Positions 7,747 to 15,779 of a stretch of DNA of 30,714 nucleotides are shown piece by piece. The first letter of the stretch is position 1, and the number at the start of each line of letters is the position of its first letter. The translations under genes and the position numbers were made by a program. The notes beneath the pieces were generated by a model. The model saw nothing but the letters and a program-made list of their open reading frames with translations, ran no database searches and was not told the DNA's origin. This stretch comes from an uncultured Collinsella sp. (GTDB lineage Bacteria; Actinomycetota; Coriobacteriia; Coriobacteriales; Coriobacteriaceae), in assembly GCA_934658705.1 (NCBI GenBank), contig CAKUHP010000020.1, positions 1 through 30,714 on the forward strand, in the 5' to 3' direction.

Positions 7747-9264
7747 CTAAGCATCGTACGTCGCAAGAATGCGCTTGAGGACCGAGCCGTCGCGCTCGCA
7801 GGGCTCGGGTCCGTTCTTGCGCAGCATGCGCTCCTCCTCGCCCTTGCCGGTCACGATAACCACGGCGGGTCGCTCGGTCTCACGCACGGCCGTCTCGATA
7901 GCGGCGACGCGGTCAGTCACAATCTGCCAATTATCGTTTCCCTGGGCCTGGACGTTGCGTGCAATCTCGGCGCAGATATCCTCGACATCCTCGGGACCGG
8001 GGTCATCCTCGGTGATCACGATGCGGTCGGCGTACTTGCCGGCGGCGATACCCATCGTGGTACGGCGATCGACGCCCTTGCCGCCCGTGGCGCCAAAGAC
8101 GACCGCCAGCTCGCGCTCGGGATAGTTCTCGCGTAGGTCGCGCAAAAGCGTCTCGAGGCTCATGCCGTTGTGCGCAAAGTCGACGACGCCCAGAATCTTG
8201 CCCGATGCGGATGGATAAAGCTCCATGCGACCGGGAACGAAGACGCCCTCAAAGCCGTGAACGATGCCCTCCTCGGAAATGTCCAGGGCCTCGGCGCAGG
8301 CAATGGCGGCAAGCGCATTGGACACGTTGAACTTGACGGGCGTGGGAATCACGACGTCGCGCGTAAAGCGCGGCGTGCGAACCGTTGCCACCACGCCGCA
8401 GTCTCCATTACGAATCGCCGACGCAAACACGTCGGCACGCTCGTCGGTCAGGGAGAACGTCACCGTACGCTCGCAACGAGATGCCGCCTCGAGCACGCGG
8501 TCGACCTTATCCATGTCGAGATTAACCACAGCGAAGCGACTTTGCGAGAAGATCTTGAGCTTGCTGGCAAAGTAGTCCTCGAGCGTCGGATGCTCAATCG
8601 GCGAAATATGGTCCTCGCCAATATTGGTAAAGGCACCAACTTCAAAGGCGATCTTGCCTGTGCGCTCATATTTGAGGCCCTGGCTCGATGCCTCCATGAC
8701 CAGCCACGGAGCGCCCGCCTCCGCTGCATGCGCGATGCGAGACTGCAGCAGGAAGGATTCGGGGGTCGTCAGCTTGGAAGGGCCCGCCTCGATACCGTCG
8801 TCGAACTCAATGCCCGTATTCAGAGCGGGTCGATGACAGCCCGTGAGCTTTGCCTCGTTGGCGAGGATGCCGCGTAGATAAAAACTGCAGGTCGACTTGC
8901 CCTTAGTGCCGGTAAAGGCACAAACCTTTACCTTGCCCGAGGGGTGCCCGTAGTAGGCGTCCGCCACCACAGCAAGCGTGCGACGGATATCGTTGACGAT
9001 CACCGCGGGGACATCGACGTCGTAATCGGCCTCGGAGACGTATGCCACGGCACCATCGGCGATTGCCGAGAGCAGATACTCACGCTTAAATGCGCGCCCC
9101 TTGCAAACAAACAACGTGCCCGGACACACCTGGCGCGAGTCATCGGTCGCAAACTCAATGCGCCGGTCACATACAGTACTCGGCCTAGAGACGACGAGGC
9201 CGTCTTCCTCGAGCAACTCTATATAGCGCGTCAGAGTTAGCTTCTCTTGCGTCGGACTCGACAT
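7747..9264 (-). CDS. murE: UDP-N-acetylmuramyl-tripeptide synthetase (MurE-type Mur ligase)
   Basis: 505-residue cytoplasmic ATP-dependent ligase that adds the third amino acid to UDP-MurNAc-L-Ala-D-Glu. The N-terminal uridine-binding domain has DDSRQVCPG (41-49), and the ATP loop is GTKGKST (119-125). TTPES (166-170) and the central motif EASSQ (191-195, usually E-x-SSH) follow, then KFNVSNALAA. The C-terminal domain has VDFAHNGMSL (361-370). The substrate-selecting motif is DDPGPED at 420-426, not the DNPR of enzymes that add meso-diaminopimelate. A diamino acid such as Lys or Orn is therefore likelier. The start at 9264 has GAGAGG seven bases upstream. The open frame runs 56 codons further upstream without support. 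It is divergent from the transporter gene. Confidence 0.88.
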   Translation of the reverse strand: MSSPTQEKLTLTRYIELLEEDGLVVSRPSTVCDRRIEFATDDSRQVCPGTLFVCKGRAFKREYLLSAIADGAVAYVSEADYDVDVPAVIVNDIRRTLAVVADAYYGHPSGKVKVCAFTGTKGKSTCSFYLRGILANEAKLTGCHRPALNTGIEFDDGIEAGPSKLTTPESFLLQSRIAHAAEAGAPWLVMEASSQGLKYERTGKIAFEVGAFTNIGEDHISPIEHPTLEDYFASKLKIFSQSRFAVVNLDMDKVDRVLEAASRCERTVTFSLTDERADVFASAIRNGDCGVVATVRTPRFTRDVVIPTPVKFNVSNALAAIACAEALDISEEGIVHGFEGVFVPGRMELYPSASGKILGVVDFAHNGMSLETLLRDLRENYPERELAVVFGATGGKGVDRRTTMGIAAGKYADRIVITEDDPGPEDVEDICAEIARNVQAQGNDNWQIVTDRVAAIETAVRETERPAVVIVTGKGEEERMLRKNGPEPCERDGSVLKRILATYDA

Positions 9265-9468
9265 ACAAAGACCTCTCTCGCTAAATTCAGCCTTAAAGGG
9301 CAAAAGATGTCCCGGGGCAGAAACGATGGAACATTCTGTATTATCAACCATCCTAATATGCCACCTGACCTTGCGCGCATTGCAGCCTTCTAAAAAATTG
9401 CATGGACTGCACCGTGGGTTAATAAATGACAACGAAGCCCAGATCGCATAAAACCGAAGAATCCCGAG

Positions 9469-9477
9469 TGCTATTCT
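9469..9477 (+). promoter_or_regulatory. Candidate extended -10 of the transporter gene
   Basis: TGCTATTCT, an extended -10 (TGn plus TATTCT), lies 73 bases upstream of the start codon in the 285-base intergenic region shared with murE. No clear -35 is seen. The rest of this A+T-richer spacer shows no other structure that I can support. Confidence 0.3.
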
Positions 9478-9549
9478 TTATCCAAATGTCTTGATGTGCC
9501 TCATTGACCTGCAATGATGACTCATCATGCCCTACGCGAAGGATTCTAG

Positions 9550-11598
9550 ATGAAACGACTCATCAAACGTCGCAACCACTCAGTATGGGCCCTTTCGGCC
9601 CGGCATATCGCCTGCGCCTTCATGGCAGTCGCCGTAGTCTTTGCCGCCATCATCGGCACGAGCGGCTGTTCGTCCTCTCAGGGCGCCTCGGGCAGCTACA
9701 CGCTCGTCGAGGCTGGCAAACTGACCGTCGCAAGCGACCTCGCCACGCCCCCGTTTGAATACGTCAACGATTCCGGCGATGACCAGGGCTTTACCTATGA
9801 GCTCATGGGCATGATCGCAGACGAGCTCGACCTGAAACTCAACTACCTGCCGGCGCAAAAGTTCGACGGCATCATCCCCATGGTCAAACAGGGCGTTAAG
9901 ACCGACGTCGGCGCATGCAATATCACTATCACCGACGAGCGCAAGGAAGAGGTCGACTTCACCGACCCCTACATCGACTCCAACCAGGGCGTCGCGGTTG
10001 CAAAGGGCACCGGATACGACACGGTCGACAGCCTTAACGCATCGGGCGTCAAAATCGCCGTGCAGTCGGGCACCACGTCCGAAGAATGGGCGATCGAGAA
10101 TCTGCCGCAGGCAACCACCGTCAACTTTGACGACTGGACGGCAGCCTTCACCGCCGTCATGAGCGATCAGTGTCAGGCGGTCGTGTGCGACCTGCCCGTT
10201 GAGCAGTGGATGGTTTCGAACTCCTTTACCGGCATGGAGATTATCAAGGAGGTTCCGACCGGCGAGCAGTTTGGCATTGCGGTCTCCAAGGACAACCCCG
10301 AGCTGACTCAGGCCATCAACGATGCCCTTGCCAAGATCAAGAGCTCCGGCGCCTATGACAAACTGTATGAGAAGTGGTTTGGTATGGCGCCAACGAGCGG
10401 GTCCGGCAGCGAGGGCGCCTCGAGCACGGACGATGCGACGGGTGCGTCGCTCGCCGTCACCTCGGCAACCGCCAAGTCAAACGAAGACAGCGGCAACGGC
10501 GTGCTTGGTGGCATCGCAACCCGCCTGACCTGGGAAGCGACAACGGGCAGCGGAGAGGGCGACGTTTCGCAAATTGCGCTCGAGCTGCCCGAGGGCGGTT
10601 CATTCGAGAGCACCGATGCCAAGGTCACGCTACTCGACGGGCTTAACCAGACAAGTGTCAAGGCATCGTGCTCACTCGACGGCTCGAGGCTCATCATCAA
10701 GTTTGCCGATCCCGTCGCGGCCGGTACGCAGATTCGCGTCGTCGTCCCCGACGTCGTGTTCCCCAGCAGCGCAGGCGCCTATGCCGTCACCGGCAGCTAT
10801 GTCGCCGACGGGACCAAGCACGAGCTGCCCGAGAGCCCCACAATCAGCGTCTCGGAGAGCACCACCGTGCAAGAAATCGTTGCCTGGCTCGATGCCCAGC
10901 CCTGGGTCGCGGCGTGGAACTCCAACCCGTTTTTAGGCATGTTCTGCAAGCCGCAGATCATCGTCACTTCAATCGCCTCGCTCTTTAAGGGCTGGGGTAT
11001 CGCACTCGCCGTGACCGCTATCGGTTTTCCGCTTGCCATTCCCATCGGCCTGCTGTTTGCCTTTATGAAAATCAGCGATAGCCGCGTGCTGCGCGGTATC
11101 GCCGTGACATACATCAATGTCCTGCGCGGAACCCCACTCTTCCTGCAGATCTACATAGCATTCTTTGGGTTCCCCATGATCGGTCTCAACGTGCCCAATT
11201 TGCCGCTCGGCATCGGCGTGCTCGCCATCAACTGCTCGGCCTATCTTGCCGAGATTTTCCGCGCCGGCATCGAAAGCGTTCCGCATGGACAGGCGGAAGC
11301 CGCCTACTCGCTTGGCATGACTTGGGGCCAGGTCATGTCCCGCATCGTGATCCCGCAGGCCGTACGCTGCGTTATCCCCACGATGACCAGCGAGTTTGTC
11401 ATGCTCTACAAAGATACGTCACTTCTTTCGAGCGTTGGCGTCATGGAGCTTATGCTGTTCTCTAAAAACCTCACGGCCACCACGGGCAACATCACGCCCT
11501 ACATTTGCGCCGCGCTCTATTATCTGGTCGTGACGATCCCGCTCATCCACATCGTGACCAAGGTGGAGCGCCGCCTGGCCGAGCGCAGCAAGCGCTAA
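9550..11598 (+). CDS. Amino-acid ABC transporter, substrate-binding protein fused to permease
   Basis: 682-residue polypeptide of the polar amino-acid family (GlnH/GlnP type). A lipoprotein-like signal occupies residues 18-40 with lipobox SGC at Cys40. A type-II periplasmic binding domain (about 50-278) carries ATPPFEYVN, GFTYELMGMIADEL and FTDPY. A Ser/Gly-rich linker follows, then a beta-rich domain of about 135 residues (300-435) that I do not recognise. From about 470 comes a HisM/GlnP permease with four or five membrane segments and the EAA loop EAAYSLGM near 583-590. The ATG follows AAGGA by six bases. The partner ATPase is not adjacent and must be encoded elsewhere. Substrate unknown, with glutamine or glutamate likely by family. 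A terminator follows. Confidence 0.9.
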   Translation: MKRLIKRRNHSVWALSARHIACAFMAVAVVFAAIIGTSGCSSSQGASGSYTLVEAGKLTVASDLATPPFEYVNDSGDDQGFTYELMGMIADELDLKLNYLPAQKFDGIIPMVKQGVKTDVGACNITITDERKEEVDFTDPYIDSNQGVAVAKGTGYDTVDSLNASGVKIAVQSGTTSEEWAIENLPQATTVNFDDWTAAFTAVMSDQCQAVVCDLPVEQWMVSNSFTGMEIIKEVPTGEQFGIAVSKDNPELTQAINDALAKIKSSGAYDKLYEKWFGMAPTSGSGSEGASSTDDATGASLAVTSATAKSNEDSGNGVLGGIATRLTWEATTGSGEGDVSQIALELPEGGSFESTDAKVTLLDGLNQTSVKASCSLDGSRLIIKFADPVAAGTQIRVVVPDVVFPSSAGAYAVTGSYVADGTKHELPESPTISVSESTTVQEIVAWLDAQPWVAAWNSNPFLGMFCKPQIIVTSIASLFKGWGIALAVTAIGFPLAIPIGLLFAFMKISDSRVLRGIAVTYINVLRGTPLFLQIYIAFFGFPMIGLNVPNLPLGIGVLAINCSAYLAEIFRAGIESVPHGQAEAAYSLGMTWGQVMSRIVIPQAVRCVIPTMTSEFVMLYKDTSLLSSVGVMELMLFSKNLTATTGNITPYICAALYYLVVTIPLIHIVTKVERRLAERSKR

Positions 11599-11639
11599 CC
11601 CCTCTCGCACCCTCGCGCCCTCGTGCAGACGGCGCTCGC

Positions 11640-11684
11640 AACCACGGCCCGCCGCTTCGCCCAAAGCGCGGGCCGTGGTTTTTT
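11640..11684 (+). terminator. Rho-independent terminator of the transporter gene
   Basis: A 13-bp perfect stem (AACCACGGCCCGC with its complement at 11668-11680) and a 15-base loop are followed by six T. It lies 41 bases after the stop codon. Confidence 0.92.
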
Positions 11685-11809
11685 CGGTCCGCTCGGCGCT
11701 TATGCCCTATCACGAAACAAAAGATTGGCATGATAGTAAAGATTGATTGACATCAACTGCCGCAATCCTTGTGGCAGCGCACCTGAGCCGTCAGCAGAAA
11801 GGATCTTGC

Positions 11810-13678
11810 ATGTGCGGTTTTGTCGGTTTTACCGGTACAGATGAACAGAGTGAGCTGGTTCTCACGGCCATGATGAATCGCATCATCCACCGTGGTCCCG
11901 ATATGGGCGGCCAGCATATCGTCGATAACGTTGCCCTTGGCTTCCGTCGTCTTTCGATTCTTGACCTTTCCGAAGCTGGCGCTCAGCCCATGTCGAGCGA
12001 CGACGGCAAGGTCACGATCGTCTTTAACGGCGAGATCTACAACTTCCAGGAGCTTCGCGCCGAGCTGGAGGCAGCCGGCTACGTCTTCCACTGCAACGCC
12101 GATACCGAGGTCCTGGTGCACGGCTACGAGGAGTGGGGCGAGGATCTGGTCAACCGCCTGCGCGGCATGTACGCGTTCGTGATTCACGACCAGAACAAGA
12201 ACAAGCTCTTCGGCGCCCGCGACATCTTTGGCATCAAGCCGTTCTATTACTATCAGGCCGCCGATGGCTCGCTGCTGTTTGGTTCCGAGATCAAGAGCTT
12301 CCTGGACCATCCCAAGTTTGAGAAGGCTGTCAACCACGACGCGCTGCGCCCCTACCTGACGCTGCAATTCCCCGCCACGGAGGAGACCTTCTTTAAGGGC
12401 GTGTTCAAGCTTGCCCCGGCGCATTGCTTTACGTACGACTTGACGACCAATACCATGGACATCAAGCGTTACTGGAGCTGCGACTTTACCGACGACAACT
12501 CCAAGTCCTTCGAGGAGTACGTGGACGAGTGCGACAAGGTCGTGCACGAGAGCGTCGCCGCACACCGTATCGCCGATGTTAAGGTTGGTTCGTTCCTCTC
12601 CGGCGGCGTCGATTCCAGCTACATTGCCGCCTGTCTCATGCCCGACACTACCTATTCTGTCGGTTTTGACTACAAGAACTTCAACGAGACCAACTACGCC
12701 GCCGAGCTTTCCGACAAGCTGGGCATTAAGAACGTGCGCAAGATGATCACCGCCGATGAGTTCTTCGATGCGCTGCCCGATATCCAGTACCACATGGACG
12801 AACCGCAGTCGAACCTCTCCAGCGTGCCGCTGTACTATCTGGCGCAGATGGCCGCCGAGGAGGTCACCGTCGTTCTTTCGGGCGAGGGTGCCGACGAGCT
12901 GTTTGCCGGTTACGAGTGGTACGAGGACACTCCCGAGATGCGCTCCTTTAAGAAGCGCGTACCGCTCGGCGTGCGCCGTGCTTTGGGCTCGCTCGTTCAG
13001 CATCTCCCCTACTTTAAGGGCCACAACTTCCTGACGAAATGCGCCGAGGTTCCCGAGCGCTGGTATGTCGGTCAGGCAAAGGTGTTTGATCCGTCCGAGG
13101 TCGACGAGGTGCTTAAGCCCGCATACGACACCGGCAAAAATGCCGCCGAGATGTGCGCCGAGTACTACAAGCAGGTTCCCAACTGCTGCGAGCTTTCCAA
13201 GAAGCAGTACCTGGACATGAACATGTGGCTGCCGGGCGATATCCTGCTCAAGGCCGACAAGATGTGCATGGCGCATTCTCTGGAGCTTCGTGTTCCGTTC
13301 TTGGATAAGAAGGTCATGGAGTTTGCCGAGCACATCCCCGCTAACTATCGCGTTAACGAAGAGGGCTGCAAGCTCGTCCTGCGTCACGCCGCCAACCGAA
13401 CGCTGCCCGACGAGTGGGCAACGCGCAAGAAGGTAGGCTTCCCCGTACCGGTCAAGTTCTGGCTGCGCGAGCAGAAGTACTACGACTACGTTAAGGAGTA
13501 CTTCACCGCGCCGTGGGCAGCAGACTTCTTCGATACCGATGCACTCATGAAGCTGCTTGACGATCACTTTGAGGGCCACGCGCTCAACCAGCGCAAGATC
13601 TACACCACGCTAACATTCCTCATCTGGTACAAGCGCTTCTTTATCGACGAGAACAAGGGCGCCAAAGTCGCCGCGTAA
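11810..13678 (+). CDS. asnB: Glutamine-hydrolysing asparagine synthase
   Basis: 622-residue cytoplasmic enzyme that makes asparagine from aspartate, ATP and glutamine. The start ATG at 11810 gives MCGFVGF, so Cys2 becomes the N-terminal nucleophile of the class-II glutaminase domain. AAAGGA lies six bases upstream. The open frame begins 63 bases earlier, but that start would bury the catalytic cysteine. RGPD, NGEIYN and DTEVLVHGYEEWG are seen in the glutaminase half. The synthetase half carries the PP-loop SGGVDSS (about 264-270), LSGEGADELFAGY and LRVPFLDKKVMEFA. Closest in length to the 600-640-residue AsnB group. The gene is alone between the transporter terminator and tRNA-Val, without a U-rich terminator of its own. 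Confidence 0.95.
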   Translation: MCGFVGFTGTDEQSELVLTAMMNRIIHRGPDMGGQHIVDNVALGFRRLSILDLSEAGAQPMSSDDGKVTIVFNGEIYNFQELRAELEAAGYVFHCNADTEVLVHGYEEWGEDLVNRLRGMYAFVIHDQNKNKLFGARDIFGIKPFYYYQAADGSLLFGSEIKSFLDHPKFEKAVNHDALRPYLTLQFPATEETFFKGVFKLAPAHCFTYDLTTNTMDIKRYWSCDFTDDNSKSFEEYVDECDKVVHESVAAHRIADVKVGSFLSGGVDSSYIAACLMPDTTYSVGFDYKNFNETNYAAELSDKLGIKNVRKMITADEFFDALPDIQYHMDEPQSNLSSVPLYYLAQMAAEEVTVVLSGEGADELFAGYEWYEDTPEMRSFKKRVPLGVRRALGSLVQHLPYFKGHNFLTKCAEVPERWYVGQAKVFDPSEVDEVLKPAYDTGKNAAEMCAEYYKQVPNCCELSKKQYLDMNMWLPGDILLKADKMCMAHSLELRVPFLDKKVMEFAEHIPANYRVNEEGCKLVLRHAANRTLPDEWATRKKVGFPVPVKFWLREQKYYDYVKEYFTAPWAADFFDTDALMKLLDDHFEGHALNQRKIYTTLTFLIWYKRFFIDENKGAKVAA

Positions 13679-13692
13679 GTTTCGTTATGAAT

Positions 13693-13725
13693 TAGCGGTG
13701 AACCGTACAGGGTTTCCGCTATACT
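13693..13725 (+). promoter_or_regulatory. Hairpin and candidate -10 upstream of tRNA-Val
   Basis: TAGCGG (13693-13698) pairs with CCGCTA (13716-13721), with an inner AACC/GGTT stem. It could mark the end of asnB mRNA, although no U-tract follows. TATACT at 13720-13725, overlapping the hairpin, is a good -10 for tRNA-Val eleven bases before the gene. A matching -35 is poor. Confidence 0.4.
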
Positions 13726-13735
13726 CAATCCTTGC

Positions 13736-13811
13736 GGGCGATTGGCGCAACGGTTAGCGCAGGTGCTTTACACGCACAAGGCTGGGGGTTCGAATCCCTC
13801 ATCGCCCACCA
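13736..13811 (+). tRNA. tRNA-Val, anticodon TAC
   Basis: 76 bases with acceptor GGGCGAT/ATCGCCC, D-stem GCGC/GCGC, anticodon stem GGTGC/GCACA (outermost pair mismatched), loop TTTACAC (anticodon TAC), T-arm GGGGG TTCGAAT CCCTC and an encoded CCA. A terminator follows. The 3' end of this gene is repeated 186 bases downstream. Confidence 0.93.
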
Positions 13812-13823
13812 CTTGTTTTGTTA

Positions 13824-13853
13824 GGCTCCCAGCAACGGGGGCCTTTCTTTTTT
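13824..13853 (+). terminator. Rho-independent terminator of tRNA-Val
   Basis: GGCTCCC/GGGGGCC stem (one G-U pair) with a 6-base loop, followed by TTTCTTTTTT, 12 bases after the tRNA. Confidence 0.85.
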
Positions 13854-14006
13854 GGGCCCAGTGCATGGGATTCGAACCCGCCAGGGTGCGGAGCTGAGGA
13901 AACGCGCAAGCGTTTTCCAGCGCAGCACGCGAGGGCCGGAGGCCCGAAGCGGAAGCGGGCGGCGAAGCCGCACGCGGATATCCCTCATCGCCCACCACAG
14001 AATTGG

Positions 14007-14038
14007 AAACGGTCCTCGCAAGGGGACCGTTTTTGTTT
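14007..14038 (+). terminator. Second rho-independent terminator behind the tRNA 3'-end copy
   Basis: A 9-bp stem AAACGGTCC/GGACCGTTT with an 8-base loop is followed by a T-rich run. It lies nine bases after the duplicated tRNA 3' end, at nearly the same place as the terminator of the real tRNA, but its sequence differs. Confidence 0.8.
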
Positions 14039-14093
14039 GGGCCCATCGCAGAGGGATTCGAACCCGCAAGGGTGCGCCCCGTTTCGGGGGCGG

Positions 14094-14311
14094 TGGCCAA
14101 AAAATGGCAAAAATGAGTACTGTTACCAATTTTGTAACAGCGTTTTCTATGCTTCGTGGGGTATATCCGACTTCAAAACAGCAATCCAATGCCCTCATTA
14201 AACGTTTTTCTTATCACGTAACTGGACATATGTAGTTTAACTTAGCCAAGACCGCCATTTTAATATGATACTCAGTTTGTGACAGTACTCATATTTGGCA
14301 TTTTTTGGCCA
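14094..14311. mobile_element. 218-bp MITE-like element with 30-bp terminal inverted repeats
   Basis: The termini 14094-14123 and 14282-14311 are inverted repeats identical at 28 of 30 positions, starting TGGCCAAAAAATG. The interior is A+T-rich, unlike the surrounding G+C-rich DNA, and holds no plausible gene. A small palindrome TGTTAC...GTAACA lies next to the left terminus. No target duplication is evident beyond the terminal TGGCCA itself. Size, termini and lack of coding fit a non-autonomous mobile element. No matching transposase is in the window. Confidence 0.7.
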
Positions 14312-14339
14312 TGGGCTCTCTCAGCATTTGAAAAACTAC

Positions 14340-14404
14340 AGCAAAACGGGCTCCGGATCGCCCAATCGCGCCACATATGGCGCATCAGCAACCCGGAGCC
14401 CGTT
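14340..14404 (-). terminator. Terminator of the arg operon
   Basis: 12-bp perfect arms AACGGGCTCCGG/CCGGAGCCCGTT (14345-14356, 14393-14404) with an inner hairpin CGCCA/TGGCG are followed on the minus strand by TTTTGCTG. The structure ends the transcript 24 bases after the argD stop. Confidence 0.75.
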
Positions 14405-14427
14405 CCAAGCAACGATATTTGCCCAAA

Positions 14428-15711
14428 TTAGGCCAAAACACCCGACAGGATCTCGATCAGGCTGTCCACGTCGGCTTCCTCGCACACGAGCGGCGGCAAA
14501 AAGCGCAGCGTGTGTGCTCCGGTCGCGTTAATCACGGCACCAGCCGCCAGTGCGCGGGCAACAATATCATGTGCATCGCCCGCAGCGTCATCTAAATCGC
14601 AGCCGAGCATCAGGCCACGGCCACGCACCTCGATCACGTGCGGCAGCTTGGCAAGCTTTGCCTCCATATAGGCACCCACCTTTGCTGCATGCTCAGCATA
14701 ATCGCCGCGCACGAGCGTGGAGAGCGTCGCGGCGCACGCCGCAACGGCCAAGCAGCTACCACCAAAGGTCGAACCATGGTCGCCCGGCTTAAAGACATCG
14801 GCGATCTCCTTCTTTGCCACCACGGCGCCCATGGGCACGCCGTCGGCAATGCCCTTGGCAAGGCTCATGATGTCGGGCTCCACGCCATAGGTCTGGAACG
14901 CAAACGGCTTGCCGGAACGGAAGATGCCACACTGAACCTCGTCGGCGATAAGCACGGCACCCGCCTCGTGTGCCAAGTCGCGCGCTGCCGCCATAAACTC
15001 CTCAGTCATGGGATGCACGCCGCTCTCACCCTGAATCGGCTCGAGCATGACGGCGCAGATCTCGCTTCCCAGCTGCTTAAAGATCGCACGCAGCTCGTCG
15101 ACATCGTTGGGCGTGCAGGCCACAAAGCCGCCCGGCAGAGGGCGGAAGCTGTCCTGCAGCCAATCCTGCATGGTGGCGGCAATGGTCTCGAGCGTACGGC
15201 CGTGGAAACCTCCGCGCATGCACACGATGGTGTTGCCGCCGTTACCGGCACGCTTGGCGTACAGGCGCGCAAGCTTCATCGAGCCCTCGTTAGCCTCGGC
15301 GCCGGAGTTGGCAAAGAAGGTCTCCCACACCTGCTCGTCCGCAGCCGGGGCACCAAGCGCGGCGGCCGTGGTCTCATCGCCAGCGGCAATGGCATCGGCA
15401 AGTACACGTGCACCATCCACGTCGTCGTTCGCAAGCTTGGAAAGCAGCGCCGCGACCTGTCCACGCTGCTCGATGTAGAAGTAATTGGAGACATGCATGA
15501 GCTTTTTAGTCTGCGCCTCGAGCGCCGAGAGCACCGCAGGATTGCCGTGGCCTAAGCTGCACACGCCAATACCGGCAAGAAAGTCGAGATACTCGCGCCC
15601 ATTGTCGCCGGTGAGCTTCATGCCGTGGCCTTCGACGAACTCGACCGGAGAGCGGCCAAAGGTATGCATAACGTAATGGGATTCGAGCGATTGTTGGGCT
15701 GCAAGTGACAT
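14428..15711 (-). CDS. argD: Acetylornithine aminotransferase
   Basis: 427-residue class-III PLP aminotransferase that makes N-acetylornithine from N-acetylglutamate semialdehyde and glutamate. Family marks are NSGAEANE (135-142), the GGFHGRT loop (167-173), DEVQCG with PLP-binding Asp257, the Schiff-base Lys286 in SLAKGIADG, and STFGGS. It is about 30 residues longer than usual because of an Ala/Asp-rich insertion at about 96-128, before the first PLP motif. The ATG at 15711 has AAAGG seven bases upstream. It is the last gene of argC-argJ-argB-argD, 68 bases after argB, and is followed by the operon terminator. Confidence 0.95.
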   Translation of the reverse strand: MSLAAQQSLESHYVMHTFGRSPVEFVEGHGMKLTGDNGREYLDFLAGIGVCSLGHGNPAVLSALEAQTKKLMHVSNYFYIEQRGQVAALLSKLANDDVDGARVLADAIAAGDETTAAALGAPAADEQVWETFFANSGAEANEGSMKLARLYAKRAGNGGNTIVCMRGGFHGRTLETIAATMQDWLQDSFRPLPGGFVACTPNDVDELRAIFKQLGSEICAVMLEPIQGESGVHPMTEEFMAAARDLAHEAGAVLIADEVQCGIFRSGKPFAFQTYGVEPDIMSLAKGIADGVPMGAVVAKKEIADVFKPGDHGSTFGGSCLAVAACAATLSTLVRGDYAEHAAKVGAYMEAKLAKLPHVIEVRGRGLMLGCDLDDAAGDAHDIVARALAAGAVINATGAHTLRFLPPLVCEEADVDSLIEILSGVLA

Positions 15712-15779
15712 GGGATGCCTTTCGTTGAGCGCCGGGCGGCGCGGGCTATGGATGTAAGGATGCGGCGACCGCGGGTCAG

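Larger units (their letters stand above)
13794..14077 (+). repeat. Tandem duplication of tRNA-Val 3' end plus terminator plus T-arm-like block
   Basis: The 19 bases ATCCCTCATCGCCCACCAC of the tRNA (13794-13812) recur exactly at 13980-13998. Each copy is followed by a rho-independent hairpin and then by a block of about 42 bases starting TTTGGGCCCA and containing GGGATTCGAACCCGC and AGGGTGCG (13851-13891 and 14036-14077). The period is 185-186 bases. The block resembles a tRNA T-arm on the opposite strand. The second unit has no full tRNA. Open frames here, including one ending GDEGFEPPALCV, are artefacts of tRNA sequence. Confidence 0.85.

Noticed and set aside
11753..13579. 608-codon antisense frame over asnB
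   Set aside because: It has no family features and mirrors a well-conserved gene. Long antisense frames are common in G+C-rich DNA.
13768..14100. Small protein ending GDEGFEPPALCV on the minus strand
   Set aside because: This is a well-known false prediction arising from antisense tRNA sequence. It covers the tRNA-Val 3' end and its copy.
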